Source: Daphnia carinata
Lineage: Eukaryota; Arthropoda; Branchiopoda; Diplostraca; Daphniidae
Assembly (NCBI RefSeq): GCF_022539665.2
Contig: NC_081331.1
Coordinates: forward strand, 8,897,534-8,961,533
Direction of reading: 5' to 3'
Length of the DNA stretch: 64,000 bases
A program made the position numbers and the translations under genes. The notes under the pieces were generated by a model. It had not been told where the DNA came from. It saw nothing but the letters and a program-made list of their open reading frames with translations, and made no database searches. Position 1 is the stretch's first letter; every line of letters starts with the position of its first letter. Of the stretch, positions 9,190-19,649 are shown piece after piece.

Positions 9190-10695
9190 TTTGGTTGGAA
9201 GCGGTACTTTTAAATAGTACCGCTACCGCGGTAGCTTTACTTCAATTTTCGCAAAAGTAAAGCGGTAGCGGTACTACCGCGGTAATTTTTTTCCAAGTAA
9301 CGCACGGTAACGGTAGCTGTAAATTTTTTTTTTGCATAATACGATCAAACATGAAAATCACTTCTGTATTGATGTGATTTTACCATAACGAACTGTTGGC
9401 CCTTAAAACCAGTCAGCCATATTGCAGAGCCATTTTTCTTGATTCAGGTTTCCTTCGAGCCTTATCTTTTTCTTTCGAAGGAAACAATTATCGCACTTCT
9501 CACAGTATCGTTTTGTTTTGACTCCAAGACGAGTGCATAGTATGCACAAAAAAAAAATCTAAATTTCGGTCTCGTAATGTAATTAAGACGTAAAATTCGT
9601 AGGTTGCCACTTTACGATAGTTTTGTTTGAGTTTCTTTTAATGTTGCTGCAGTTCCTTGTGTTTTCAGGAAAGAACTACTTCGTTTCAATTTGAAATTCG
9701 TTTCACTTGGTAATGTCAGTTTCTTTGCATGGAAAATTGAAATTTTCAATATTTTCTTTGTTATGTTTAATTTAAGGTGTTTTGTGATGTTGCCTCTTAA
9801 ATTGTCTACTGCTGATAGTGCCTTTGGCTTTACTTTGCACTGTCCAATAAGGCATACATCATACGAAGTTCCCTTTCTCTTGCCTGGTCCAACTTACTTG
9901 ATAAGCGTTTCAGGATAGAGAATGATACGTTTTTCACCATCTAAAATTGAACTTGGATTTATAATGTGAATTAATTTGGTTGGCTTAAAGTTTGTTTCAT
10001 GTTTCATTTTCTCACCTATTTTCCCTTTTGTTTTTGAACGTGTAGAACTAGTTTTCGCCTCACCACTGTTGGTGGATATGTCAAAAGATGGTTCAGATCC
10101 ATACTTGAATCAACTTCGGAAATGTAATTATCATTAGTAGGAAATTCAAAATCACTAATTTTGAATAGAAAAAAGTTCATTAAACATAAGGCTAAAATAA
10201 ACTAGACTATCATAACCTCTATCTCTCTTTAAGTACAAACGAAAGTAACAGCAACATTTTTTACAATATTCTATGGATGGCTGCAATACTTCAAAATTTT
10301 AAATACTGCTGCAATAGCAGCCATAAAACATTCCTAGTACTAGCCTAGATAAACCTGCAAAAGTGAGAATGCAACTTGTGAAGGGTACCATAGTAGCATT
10401 TGTCCGAAATTTAGACGTATTTGATTGAGCGAGGTTCCTCAAACCCTGTGAACAACTAGGGAAATAGGAATAAAAAACGTTTTGAAATATTTACTTGAAA
10501 TGCAGTCTGCTAAAAACAGGAAAAAATGAATAGTCATATCGCTAGATGGCGTAAAAGTACCGTTACCGATTTGTGGTATTTTTTACTAGCGGTAACGGTA
10601 GCGGTAACCATTGGAAAAAAATATCGCGGTAGCGGTAATACCGCATTACCGCGGTACTATCGCGGTATTTTTTTTAACGCGGTAATCCAACCCTG
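9190..10695 (-). mobile_element. hAT-like DNA transposon remnant with repeated CGGTAACGGTA ends
   Basis: Two clusters of GGTAGCGGTA/GGTAACGGTA motifs and their complements lie at about 9,198-9,315 and 10,555-10,690. The right cluster ends in CCAACCCTG (10,687-10,695). On the minus strand this starts CAGGGTTGG, a typical hAT terminus. The left end has a similar but mutated TTTTGGTTGG (about 9,190). Between them the minus strand keeps a BED-zinc-finger-like coding remnant. No catalytic hAT region is left, so this is a deletion derivative. An 8-bp target duplication could not be confirmed by eye. Confidence 0.55.
9560..10140 (-). pseudogene. N-terminal transposase remnant with BED-type zinc-finger motif
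   Basis: On the minus strand an open reading with scattered stops includes GEKRIILYPETLIK, a stop, VGPGKRKGTSYDVCLIGQC, then KVKPKALSAVDNLRGNITKH. The Cys pair followed by a basic helix and a terminal His is the layout of BED zinc fingers of hAT transposases. The second zinc histidine is not conserved. Downstream the frame runs on to a stop near 9,560 and there is no DDE-type catalytic or dimerisation domain. The plus-strand open frame at 9,691-9,918 is its shadow. Confidence 0.5.
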
Positions 10696-10770
10696 GTGTA
10701 AGATGAACCAATGGCCCTGACTAAGGCGAATATCTGAATAAATTTTCTCCTCTGAAACTACAGGTGCTGG

Positions 10771-11177
10771 TTATTGTAGATGACGTGGCTTGAGAGATTC
10801 CAGATATCTGGCGCGGTCAGTGTTTGACTGAATGTTTGCGATTCCAATGGCGTAAAATCTTGGCAGATATCGGCTTGCTACAGCGTAGAAACCTCTCTCG
10901 TAGTAGTCTAGTTTGTCATCTATTGTTACTCCAGGTGGGAGAGGTTGATATTCTCTAGTAGGAGTGGGGTGAAGAGGTGCAGGTCGTTCCCCAAACTTAA
11001 ATTGCGCATGAAAGTACCCAAGTCTTCTAATCTTAATTAGATACTGTTAAAAAAGGTTAGTAACGGGTTTTAAAGTGTAAATCTAAACTTAGTTTACGTT
11101 GAGCCTTTGGGTGTCAGCCCAAGTGAGTGGCCCGTATTCTCTATTCATGGCAAGGTATAAGATTTCTTGAAAAATAG
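10771..11177 (-). CDS. Unrecognised two-exon coding stretch, 3' end of a gene (partial)
   Basis: Two exons can be joined in frame on the minus strand. Exon 11,177-11,098 (80 nt) follows CCCACAG and reads IFQEILYLAMNREYGPLTWA then DTQRLN, ending at C/GTAAAC. Exon 11,043-10,771 (273 nt) follows TTTTTTAACAG and reads YLIKIRRLGYFHAQFKFGER and on through DDKLDYYERGFYAVASRYLP to a TAA. That is 116 joined residues without a stop, with a 54-bp intron of the size used by real genes here. No domain is recognised. An earlier exon is not certain; a possible one lies near 11,500-11,580. It may be the tail of a real gene or of an unfamiliar mobile element. Confidence 0.45.
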
Positions 11178-13726
11178 CTGTGGGTAGTGAAATGGTTGTT
11201 AGTTAATGTAAAAGAAAGGCTTAAACCGTCACACTTGTTTAAGGTAGTGGCATAAAAATTTCCTTAACACGTGTTTCTTGTCAACACGTGTGTGAATGTA
11301 ATATTCAAGCAGCCTAACGTCTAATTTGGACGATTTCCTCAATTCAAATGGTTTCGAAGGACCATGTAACATATTCTAAACCTAAGGGAAAGCTTTAAAT
11401 TAAATTAACTTAACACTTAATACCTTAATAATACGTTGGTAGGGAGAAATACACTTTTAGACTTCACTAGTACTTTTATTCGAACTTTCAGAAACTTACA
11501 AAAAAAAACGTCTGGTTGTGACAAGTGGAAATAGAAAAGTCGGCCATTGCCGACATCGGGCACCAAGAAGGCTCTGTTAAACAGCGCCCCTAGCAGCATA
11601 CACAAATAATATTAGAAATAATACAAACTAAATATCAAAAACAGCAGGTCTTCGCACGGGCCTTCCGAATCTAGAAACGCCCTGGTTGCTCTTCTGTTCA
11701 GAATCCGCAACAACACTGAAATGTTTTCCATAGTGCTTCATGTGGACAAGACCTTCTTTTGATTTCACGAAATTCTGGACTAAGTCATAAATAACAGCTT
11801 AGTTTCCGTCAAAGGCAATGGCCGAAAAGTAAACATACATAACATAATATAAATATAACACGTTAATTGCAAGTGGCTCTAACTAATATATTGTATTTCC
11901 TTTTTTTCTGCATTAGAAATAGCAAAGCTCATTAGCCAATAAATCATGGCTAAAATTTGTGTTAACACGCCCAACAGAGTGCATGCTCCATGTTCCTATC
12001 CAGCAGGAGCTTCCTGCTGCTCCCGTTCAAGACTGCTTAGCTGGTTTAGTCAGTATGTCCCGCGAGGAACTGTCTGATATTGCAGCCGATAATGTTTCCT
12101 ATTGGCCAAACAAGGAAAGCTGGAATGTCACCTTTCGAAGACGATATCTTGTTTGACTAAGACTCAGAATAACACGACATTGTTTTCTTTCTCTATTGTT
12201 TTTTTTTTGTTCTATATCAAAGCAGAACCAGTAAATCAAAATTGTCTTATGTAGTATGTAGTAAATTGTCTTATGTATATGTAGTACTCCCTCTCGGATT
12301 TGTAACTTTTTTTGCTTCCGTAAATCCCAGTAAAAACAGTAATTTAAGAATCTCTTGTACATATTCCATTTCGATATTTGCTCGCAAGATTTGTAAATAT
12401 TTGTCTTCTAAACATAATTTTCGCTGTTTTTTTTTTATCCGTAATTTGTTTTTTTTTTACGAAGAAGAGAAAATGATTATTGATGAAAAATTTGACCTTC
12501 AGTGGTATGTAGTTGTGACTGGATTCACTACCTTCATTGCATCTAGCACATTGATCAAATTGGCATTCTTCGTACTGTGGGAGTCGGCCAAATAACGCGT
12601 CGTCATCAATGTTATCATCCTTGCTTTTCAATGACGTGGAAAATAGTACAAAATTATTTAGCATATCTCAAGTACTAAAAAACATAATGTGAATTGTTAA
12701 ATCCTAGACAACCGATGCTACCAAAAACAACAAGGTGTTCTCCTTTGACAAAAAATCATCTTAAAATGAAAATCTAGCAGATTCTCATCGATTGTCGTGT
12801 CATCGTTATGAAGCAAATTTAGAACAAATTTCAGTTTTAAAATTATTCAGCAATAAATACATTTAACAGCTATCAATAACACCCTCGAATTGGTTCTTTA
12901 ACGATGGACAACAATAACATACAATACTTATAAATGTAATGCTCCTATAATTTCGACAAGTATTAGTATTAATCAGATTCTATGATGGTAGGTGTTCTAT
13001 CGTCTTTCTCTGTTTCTATAAACAGTGGAAAAGTTATCAAGATATTTTTAGAAGACTATAGCAGGTAATAACCCTATTGTTTATGTTCTCGTGCACTGAA
13101 ATTTTCTATCCCACACGACACATCTCCTTCCTGGGAACGTCCTAAAAGGCTCTTAGCCTCCCCAACGCATCAATCATACCGTTGAGATGTACTGAGGAGG
13201 GCCACAAGAGGCTGGAAAATTGTGGAGAAACATGCCATTATTTTCAATTCAAGAAATTGTTGGTGATATGCTCAGGAGTGCTTTAGGAGATCCCTCCATG
13301 AAAGTAAGACTCGTGAGTTTTAAAGTATCACCAAGACATTTGGCTCAAGTAGAATTGTTAGATAATGTAAATATTGGGGTTTACCATTTCAAATTAGAAT
13401 TAAAAATTAGAAATTTAGAATTGGGTAACGATAGTAGTATGAAATAGTAAAAAATTTATGAAATTGGAAAAGTTTCTTATGACCACTATAAAGTGCAATA
13501 TAAGTAATAAGTATTTCTGATTTTGCTCTAATAGTATTTTGTTAAATGAACTCTATTAAATACAATATAGTTCATGTTCTCCTGTAATTTTAATTAAAAT
13601 AGCATAAGGAAAAAAGGTTTTGTGAACCATTTAAGTAATGGGTAAACACCATCGGTACTTTAAAAAGGAAAATGCATATAACCCGACGTTTTTTACGCAA
13701 TATATTGCCTACCGAATTGGAGGGTC
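11178..13726. other. Intergenic or relic DNA, no gene assigned
   Basis: Several open frames with coding-like texture are present but unassigned. One at 11,959-12,156 plus (containing EELSDIAADNVSYWPNKESW) starts after an acceptor-like CCCAACAG. One at 12,480-12,640 minus contains ALFGRLPQYEECQFDQCARC. One at 13,220-13,447 plus contains IQEIVGDMLRSALGDPSMKV. None has a recognised domain or a supported exon partner. A short direct repeat of AAATTGTCTTATGTA occurs at about 12,239-12,280. Poly-T runs are frequent. Confidence 0.35.
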
Positions 13727-13746
13727 ATCGTTCCAATTGGAACGAT
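13727..13746. repeat. Perfect 20-bp palindrome
   Basis: ATCGTTCCAATTGGAACGAT equals its own reverse complement. It sits 10 bp upstream of a GGAGAAATAGGACT-type repeat cluster. Confidence 0.9.
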
Positions 13747-13756
13747 TTTTGAAAAT

Positions 13757-13845
13757 AGTCCTATCTCTATAGAGAAATAGGACTAATACCTTGGTAAAAT
13801 AGGACTGACCTAAAATATTTCAAGAGTCTGTCCTATTTCATCGCC
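13757..13845. repeat. Clustered inverted repeat, AGAAATAGGACT family, copy 3
   Basis: AGTCCTATCTCT, AGAGAAATAGGACT, the 8-nt spacer AATACCTT, GGTAAAATAGGACT, a 23-nt centre beginning GACCTAAAATATTTC, then GTCCTATTTCATC. Spacer and centre resemble those of copy 2. The segment from ATATTTCAAGAGT through CCAATAAAAAATCAAG (about 13,816-13,864) is repeated almost exactly at 14,915-14,965. Confidence 0.85.
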
Positions 13846-14674
13846 AATTCCAATAAAAAATCAAGATTTTAAATGTGAATAAACCATTTCAAATATTCTA
13901 TTGTCCTTTAATATTCATTTTTTATTTTAATTACATTTAAATGCTTGGTTCTATAATTGGTTCTGTATTGGTTCTATTCTATATGCTAATACCATGGGAG
14001 GTTGTTGGTACTACCTGAGGATGATGCAAGAGGGACTAAGGAGCCTGTCAGGCAGCTACCAGGTAACCAAAAAGAAGGTTGTAAGAGGAATCGAGGACGG
14101 TTATGGGGAAGACTGGGGAGGATAGCAGGATGTTCTGCGGAGGTACAGTACCCACCAAACGATTAGGTACACCCCTCTTTTTTCAATGTATTCTTATGGC
14201 GCTGGGGTACTCAGAGTTTTTTTTAACAAAATCATGATTTGTGCCGGCGTCACTAGAGGCGCTGGGGATCAAATAGTACCCTCTTACTTTTTATGATTCT
14301 GTTTTTACTGTAATGATTTCTAGGGGGAGAGAAACACTTTCTTTATTTAAAAACCTGATTGTTTTATTTTATTTCATTGCCTTCTTTATTTGTCTCCCGG
14401 TAAAACCCATTAAAATATCGTTAGATGCCACAACTCTACAAAAGTGCGAGAGTACTTGAAATTTTATAACCAGCGCCTCTAGTGACGCCGGCACAAATCA
14501 TGATTTTGTTAAAAAAAACTCTGAGTACCCCAACTTTGGGATATAGGGAAGTATTTTTTTCAGTTGGTATAATTTTTTTAAAAAAATTTCTTCAAGTAGA
14601 GTAATAAACGGCGCGTCGTTTGAAAAAAAAACTTAATTTTAACTTGTTCCGAAGTATTTTATTTCGATTGTAGA

Positions 14675-14914
14675 AAACGCCGGTTTTAACATGGCGTTTG
14701 CTGCGTCTCCACCAATTGTGACGGCTACTGCCGCACTTCACTAAAAAGACGGACTCACAGCGCTTTTTGAAAATGTCTCACTCGTAGGCTCTCCTATTTA
14801 AGGTCGTTACCCGCCGCGGGAAGTAAAGAAGATCACGTATATAACCTCTGACGTAGAGAGGAAGGCTGCACGAGGCGTCCTATTTAAAGAAACGTGGATG
14901 TCATCGAATTGACA
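14675..14914 (-). mobile_element. LTR plus primer-site fragment nested in the inverted-repeat element
   Basis: CTGCGTCTCCACCAATTGTGAC at 14,701-14,722 matches the primer-site/LTR junction at 1,432-1,453 of the left gypsy element. Sequence from TGTGACGG (14,717) to TTGACA (14,914) is bounded by TG and CA and is a candidate LTR of about 198 bp. Only a few tens of bases of internal sequence remain, including a hairpin AAACGCC...GGCGTTT at about 14,675-14,700. It lies inside the 613-bp insertion. The LTR edges are tentative. Confidence 0.4.
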
Positions 14915-14965
14915 ATATTTCAAGAGTCAGTCCTATTTCATCGCCAATTCCAATAAAAAATCAAG
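14915..14965. repeat. Partial second copy of the 13,816-13,864 segment
   Basis: ATATTTCAAGAGTCAGTCCT and the following TATTTCATCGCC...AATCAAG repeat the tail of inverted-repeat copy 3 with one base change by eye. It abuts the right end of the LTR fragment. Confidence 0.8.
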
Positions 14966-15207
14966 GTGGGGTTAGTTGAGTGTACCTAATGTGTGAACGA
15001 TACTTTACCGCCCTAAGTGTAACTCCTATATTTTTTTCGTGTGTGTAAAACTTGTAGAGTGTTATTTCTCCTGATAGAGGAAAAAAGAAAAAAAAAATCT
15101 AGCTCTAACTGTTAAAAAGATATTTAAGTTTTCCCGAGACACGTAGCGCCATAAGAATACATTGAAAAAAGAGGGGTGTACCTAATCGTTTGGTGGGTAC
15201 TGTACCT

Positions 15208-16841
15208 AGGAGCCAGTTGTGCCGTGTGGGATGAATAACATTTTTTATACCATTTGGTATAATTGATATAAGAAACCGCAATTATTGTAGTGTTTAAAAA
15301 CAATTGTTACATAAGGCAGTAAGTCTTGAAAGGATGTCACTGCGTTTCGCCAAAATAATAGAGAACAGACTTTTTGAATGGAGATTTGAACGAAAGTTTG
15401 TGGAAACGTCGTATGTAAAACTAGTTTCACAGACGAATTGGCCAAATATGGAAATAGGCTTGTTATGTATACTCATCTAATATTCACTAATAAGAGATAG
15501 TCTATGGCTAGTTAAATTTATTTGGCAAAACAGTAACCTAAATTTTAAAGGGATGATAGGAGAACATATTCCAGTGTCCTTAAGAAAAGAGAGGAAGTTT
15601 ATGGAAAGAGCCTATGGAAAAAGGCTGCTCCACCAAGTACAATAATTTTCTCTCGAAAATTTCAAAATTCCTTGTAACGAATCTTTATCTATTTACGCCT
15701 TTTTAACATTTCAACATTTCAAGGTGTTGATTGAAACTTTTTGTATTTTGTCCATTTTATAATTGATTTCCTTGTTTATTAGCAAAAGGTTATTATTAAC
15801 AGAAGGTGTGAGACGTTTTGAAAATACGGTTTCAACTTATGTTTCATGTGGTGCTAGAATAGATGAATGTTACATTTACCGCAAATCTACACCCAGCCCA
15901 TTGCCTACCATCCCACCTACGTCTATTCCGTCCTATTGCTACTGCGCTACTTCTTCTACATCTTGTCCTTCTCAGACAAAATAGGTTACAATAATGAATA
16001 ATACAGAATACAGATGGATAATACCAGAGATAAGGAGATAGGACACGACCGTATTAAAGACACCACGACACATTTTGGCACAGCATCTAGTGGCTAATTC
16101 CCTCCCTTCAACATTACCAGACAAATTCCCAGCAAGTAAAGAATGTGCCGGGTGGCTGATTCAAGTGGAAAGTCAGAAATTCGCCAGATAAGAACACACA
16201 ACGAAAGTTCTGTGACTCATTACACGGAGGGCGAAGAAAATTCGAAGAATCGAGAGGGGCCGAGTTTTGGAATTTTTTGGCTTAGAATTAATTTCCATGG
16301 GACCTGTTAGCTTTTAATCGAATTTTTCCCTGCGAATATACACAGCCTTAGTTTTTCAGTTGTCCTCAATAGTTCTAGACGTGTTTTTCTTCTTCTCTTT
16401 GTGTAGAATGTACAAATGGTTTCAACAGTAATGCCGATAACTGCAATTCACAGGAACACCTGTGTTTTCCTTTCTTTTAGAAGATTGAATTATGGTCTGT
16501 AACGAAACATAAAATAATTAAAAGAAATCCATGCATGAAAGTAGTTCAATTTGCTTTATCGGCTAAGAGCGCATTTTGGCGTCCACCTTTAGTTCAACGA
16601 GGTAGACTACCCTTAGGGTTCAAAGATGGAGCGCATTTTTTACGTATCTTTTTTTGTAAATGAAAAATAATGCAACCTTGTTGATCAGACCTAAAATAAA
16701 ATAAATTTTTCTTTTACTTTATTTAAAACTGTATGACTTTTATTTCAATTTCAATCGGAGTGACAAGTCATTTTAATGAAAGTGAAATCGAAAAACTTAT
16801 TCGGAAGATGGAATGCTGGAATGGAATGAAAATTGCCACAC
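15208..16841. other. Intergenic, no gene recognised
   Basis: No coding region or mobile element end can be supported. Minus-strand frames at 15,245-15,476 and a plus-strand frame at 15,763-15,984 lack domains. A near-duplicate GAGCGCATTTTGG / GGAGCGCATTTTTTA occurs at about 16,567 and 16,629. Confidence 0.4.
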
Positions 16842-16846
16842 AAGTA

Positions 16847-16940
16847 TGTAGTAAATGAAAACCTAGCAACCCCTGTAACCAAGAATACCCCGTTACCAAG
16901 AATACACAGTCTTGTCTCAGTTACAGAAGCGTCTACAACA
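16847..16940 (+). repeat. 5' LTR of the gypsy element
   Basis: 94 bp, TGTAGTAAAT to GTCTACAACA. It is preceded by AAGTA and followed with no gap by TGGTGTCAGAAG, the primer-binding-like site (16,941-16,954). Confidence 0.8.
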
Positions 16941-17040
16941 TGGTGTCAGAAGTGCTGGTTTCTTAAACACGTTTTGAGCGTTATCCATCTGTATCTGCGC
17001 CATCCGGAATCAGTTCGAGTAAAGACGTTGTTTCGTTGTT

Positions 17041-17900
17041 TTGGTTTCTAGTGCAGTGATCTTGAATAATGGGGAGCTCACTCCTGGCCCCAGACTCATT
17101 CAGTTTTTCGGGGATCTTGCCTCACAGTGGGTCATATGGCGCCGACAGTTTGAGTGGTACCTGAAAGCTACGAAAAAGAATGAGACAGACGAGGAGATTC
17201 TCGTTGGAATTCTATTGACGTTGTTAGGCGCAGATGGCCTAAAAATGTATGATACATTCGTGTGGGAGATAACAGGTGATGCGAACAAGATAAAATCAGT
17301 ATTAGATAAGTTTACTCAATATTTCAAGCCTCGCAGCAGTAAGGTGTATGAGCGGTTCGTATTTCTGCGTCGTCACAAGATGGACGGTGAGTCATGCGAG
17401 TCATGGCTACTAGAGTTGCGAAGCCTAATAAAGGACTGCAACTATTAAGGTGATGCTGACTCCATCCTACGCGACCAATTAGTTATTGGTGTGGCCGTCA
17501 CCACCAGGGAAAGATTGCTCTACGAACAAGACCTCCAGTTGGCCAAAGCAATTGAAATTATCCAACTGTCCGGAACTTCCAAGTTACAGCTAGATCAAAT
17601 GAAGGGGGCAGAGACGATACATCGATTGACGACCAGTGATGGCGGCCGGAACAACAACACAAGCCTGGTTCCTCAGGTTCACAGCAGCAACGACGCGTTG
17701 GGGATCAAACATCGTGGTGAAGAACAGTAACAGCGCATGGATCAGTAGCGTAGTGGAAATAGCCGTCAATGTTGCAGACAGTGTGGTCGCTATTACCCAA
17801 AAGGCGCCTGTTGGGTGGCCGACCATACATGCCATGGATGTGGCCAAGTTTACTTAAATAAGTACTGCAACAATCGTTATAAAGTTCACTCAGTGACACC
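17041..17900 (+). pseudogene. gypsy gag: capsid region and zinc knuckles, broken
   Basis: An open reading from about 17,041 has no ATG near its start. It carries a capsid-like segment (FFGDLASQWVIWRRQFEWYL, then MYDTFVWE, VYERFVFLRRHKMDGESCES and LRSLIKDCNY). It stops at TAA (17,446), but the same frame resumes directly with GDADSILRDQLVIGVA and continues to about 17,640. That makes the stop a single nonsense mutation. In another frame about 17,765-17,880 encodes CRQCGRYYPKGACWVADHTC then HGCGQVYLNKYC. This is the paired zinc-knuckle layout of the family, but the histidines are replaced (Y in the first, N in the second), so zinc binding is doubtful. Confidence 0.75.
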
Positions 17901-17929
17901 CAAAGAGGAAGAGAACCAGTCAAGTGATC

Positions 17930-18175
17930 AGCACAAGATCAATTCAGTCATCATTGGCCCATCAGCAGACGATGTCTCTTTCTCTATATACACCTTGTCC
18001 ACCGGAAAAAGTCATTCTGAGTGGTTCGAGACATTAAAAGTTGATGTGCGCTGATGATTGACGTGCGCGTCATCGAAAAGCCACCATCGTCGCGATTTTG
18101 TTATCGTTGACGAACCAGGTCAGCCAGCTATCCATGGGTTGCCCTCATGCCTCCAGCTAAATCTAATTCAGCGAG
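17930..18175 (+). pseudogene. Aspartic protease remnant without catalytic motif
   Basis: The reading SEWFETLKVDVR (about 18,018-18,052) is the usual lead-in to the retropepsin domain. It then stops, and the frame picks up as RRDFVIVDEPGQPAIHGLPS and CLQLNLIQRV, the end of the domain. The 50 or so residues between, including the DTGA active site, are gone. The protease is thus deleted rather than mutated. Confidence 0.6.
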
Positions 18176-18199
18176 TGGGCGTCATAGCTGCTGCAACAT

Positions 18200-19520
18200 G
18201 TGATCTTCCCTACAATCTCGCCCCCTACGCAGATGTATTTACTGGCTTCCCGATGGTTACCGACTGAACATACCATTAAGGTGAGCCCAGAGGTTGACCC
18301 CGAGGTATATGCTGCCCGACGCCTGGCGTTCCGTCTCCGAAACATGGTCGAGAAAAAGCTCGTAGAGATGGAAGACGTGGGGATCATCGAACGAGTTACC
18401 GAACCTACACAGTGGGTCAGTCCAATGGACATCGTCGGCAAACCGGGAAAAGATGTCCGGATTTGTATCGACCCTACCGCATAAAACAAAGCCATCAACA
18501 TTTCTCCATTCCGTCCGTAGAAGAGCTGTTTGGTCCGATCGGAAAGGCGCGTTTCTTCGCTGTGTTAGACACAACCTCAAGATTTTATCAAATACCTTTA
18601 TCCGATGAGTCGTCATACCTATGCACCATGATTACCCCTTTCGGACGCTACCGTTTCCGCCGGCTCCCGTTTGGCATTCGATCAGCACCCGAGGTGTACC
18701 GGTGCACCATGGAGAAACTTTTCGGTGACCTGTATGGCATTGAAATCTACTTAGATAATTTCTTGGTATGGCGTGAGACAAAAGAGCAGCTAAATGAACG
18801 CCTGGTAGCTGTCCCTAGTCGCTGCCCTGATGTTAATCTACGTCTAAAGATTAAAAAGTATTGTTTCTTCCTGCAGGAAGTACCCTGGCTTGGCCACATC
18901 GCCAAAGAAGGTCAATTAATGGCTGACCCAACCAAGGTGGAAGCAATATTAAACATGTTCGATCCAAAGTGCAAGCAGGGCCTCCTTCGTCTGCTCGGTA
19001 TCGCAACTTATCTAGACAAATTTTGTAACAACCTACCAACGTTAACCCGCCCCCTACGTGATCTCCTCAAAGCAGATGCTGAATGGATATGGGATGAGCA
19101 ACAACACGAAAACCTAAAGAAGCTCAAAGCGGCGTTTACCTCAATGCCAGTGTTGCGCTTGTACGATCCCGTTCTTCCTCTGGTCGCATCGGTCGATGCC
19201 TCCCCCACCGGCCTTGGAGCGGTATTATTACAAGACAACCAGCCCGTCGCCTATGCATCCGTAACCCTGACGGAAACACAGAAACGTTACATGCAGATCG
19301 AAAAAAAACTCCTTGCTGTTCAGTTTGGACTGGCCCGTTTTCGGCAATACGTGTATGGACAGACAGTGGTCGTTGAAAACCATCACAAACCCCTAGGAGG
19401 CCTCCTCTCAAACCAATGGCAAATGGTCACTCCGCCTTCAACTTCAACGTCACAACTTCGTTTTTGTCTACAAACCAGGACGTGACCTCATCCTTGCCGA
19501 TGCCCTCAGCCGTGCCTCCA
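18200..19520 (+). pseudogene. gypsy reverse transcriptase and RNase H, inactive
   Basis: RT begins with EDVGIIERVTEPTQWVSPMD and IVGKPGKDVRICIDPTA, then a TAA (about 18,482) and a frame change. It continues in the longest open frame of the element (18,412-19,485) with VLDTTSRFYQIPLSDES, RFRRLPFGIRSAPEVY and EIYLDNFLVW. The catalytic YxDD is therefore YLDN: the second aspartate is lost. RNase H follows: ASVDASPTGLGAVLL and MQIEKKLLAVQFGLARF are present, but the third acidic residue, normally in a TDHKPL motif, reads ENHHKPL. Polymerase and RNase H are both predicted dead on sequence grounds. Confidence 0.85.
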
Positions 19521-19649
19521 GTTCCAGTATCTACACGGAAGTCCAATCACATCAAGTGATCAGCACTCACATTTGGTGATTACGTCGGCCATGGCCGCCA
19601 CTGCCACTGACCCCGCCCTACAAGTGGTGAAAGATATGCTTTTGAAAGG

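Larger units (their letters stand above)
14141..15207. mobile_element. Inverted-repeat DNA element (Tc1/mariner-like ends) split by a 613-bp insertion
   Basis: The left arm 14,141-14,265 is one continuous block. Its first half (14,141-14,203) is exactly reverse-complemented at 15,145-15,207. Its second half (14,204-14,265) is exactly reverse-complemented at 14,470-14,531. The right arm is therefore interrupted by 14,532-15,144. The outermost bases read TA-CAGTACCCACCAAACG and CGTTTGGTGGGTACTG-TA. This fits a CAGT-type terminal inverted repeat with TA target duplication, and the flanks rejoin as GCGGAGG-TA-CCTAGGAG. The 204-bp core (14,266-14,469) has no open frame of note, so this is non-autonomous. 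Superfamily is inferred from the terminal bases only. Confidence 0.75.
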
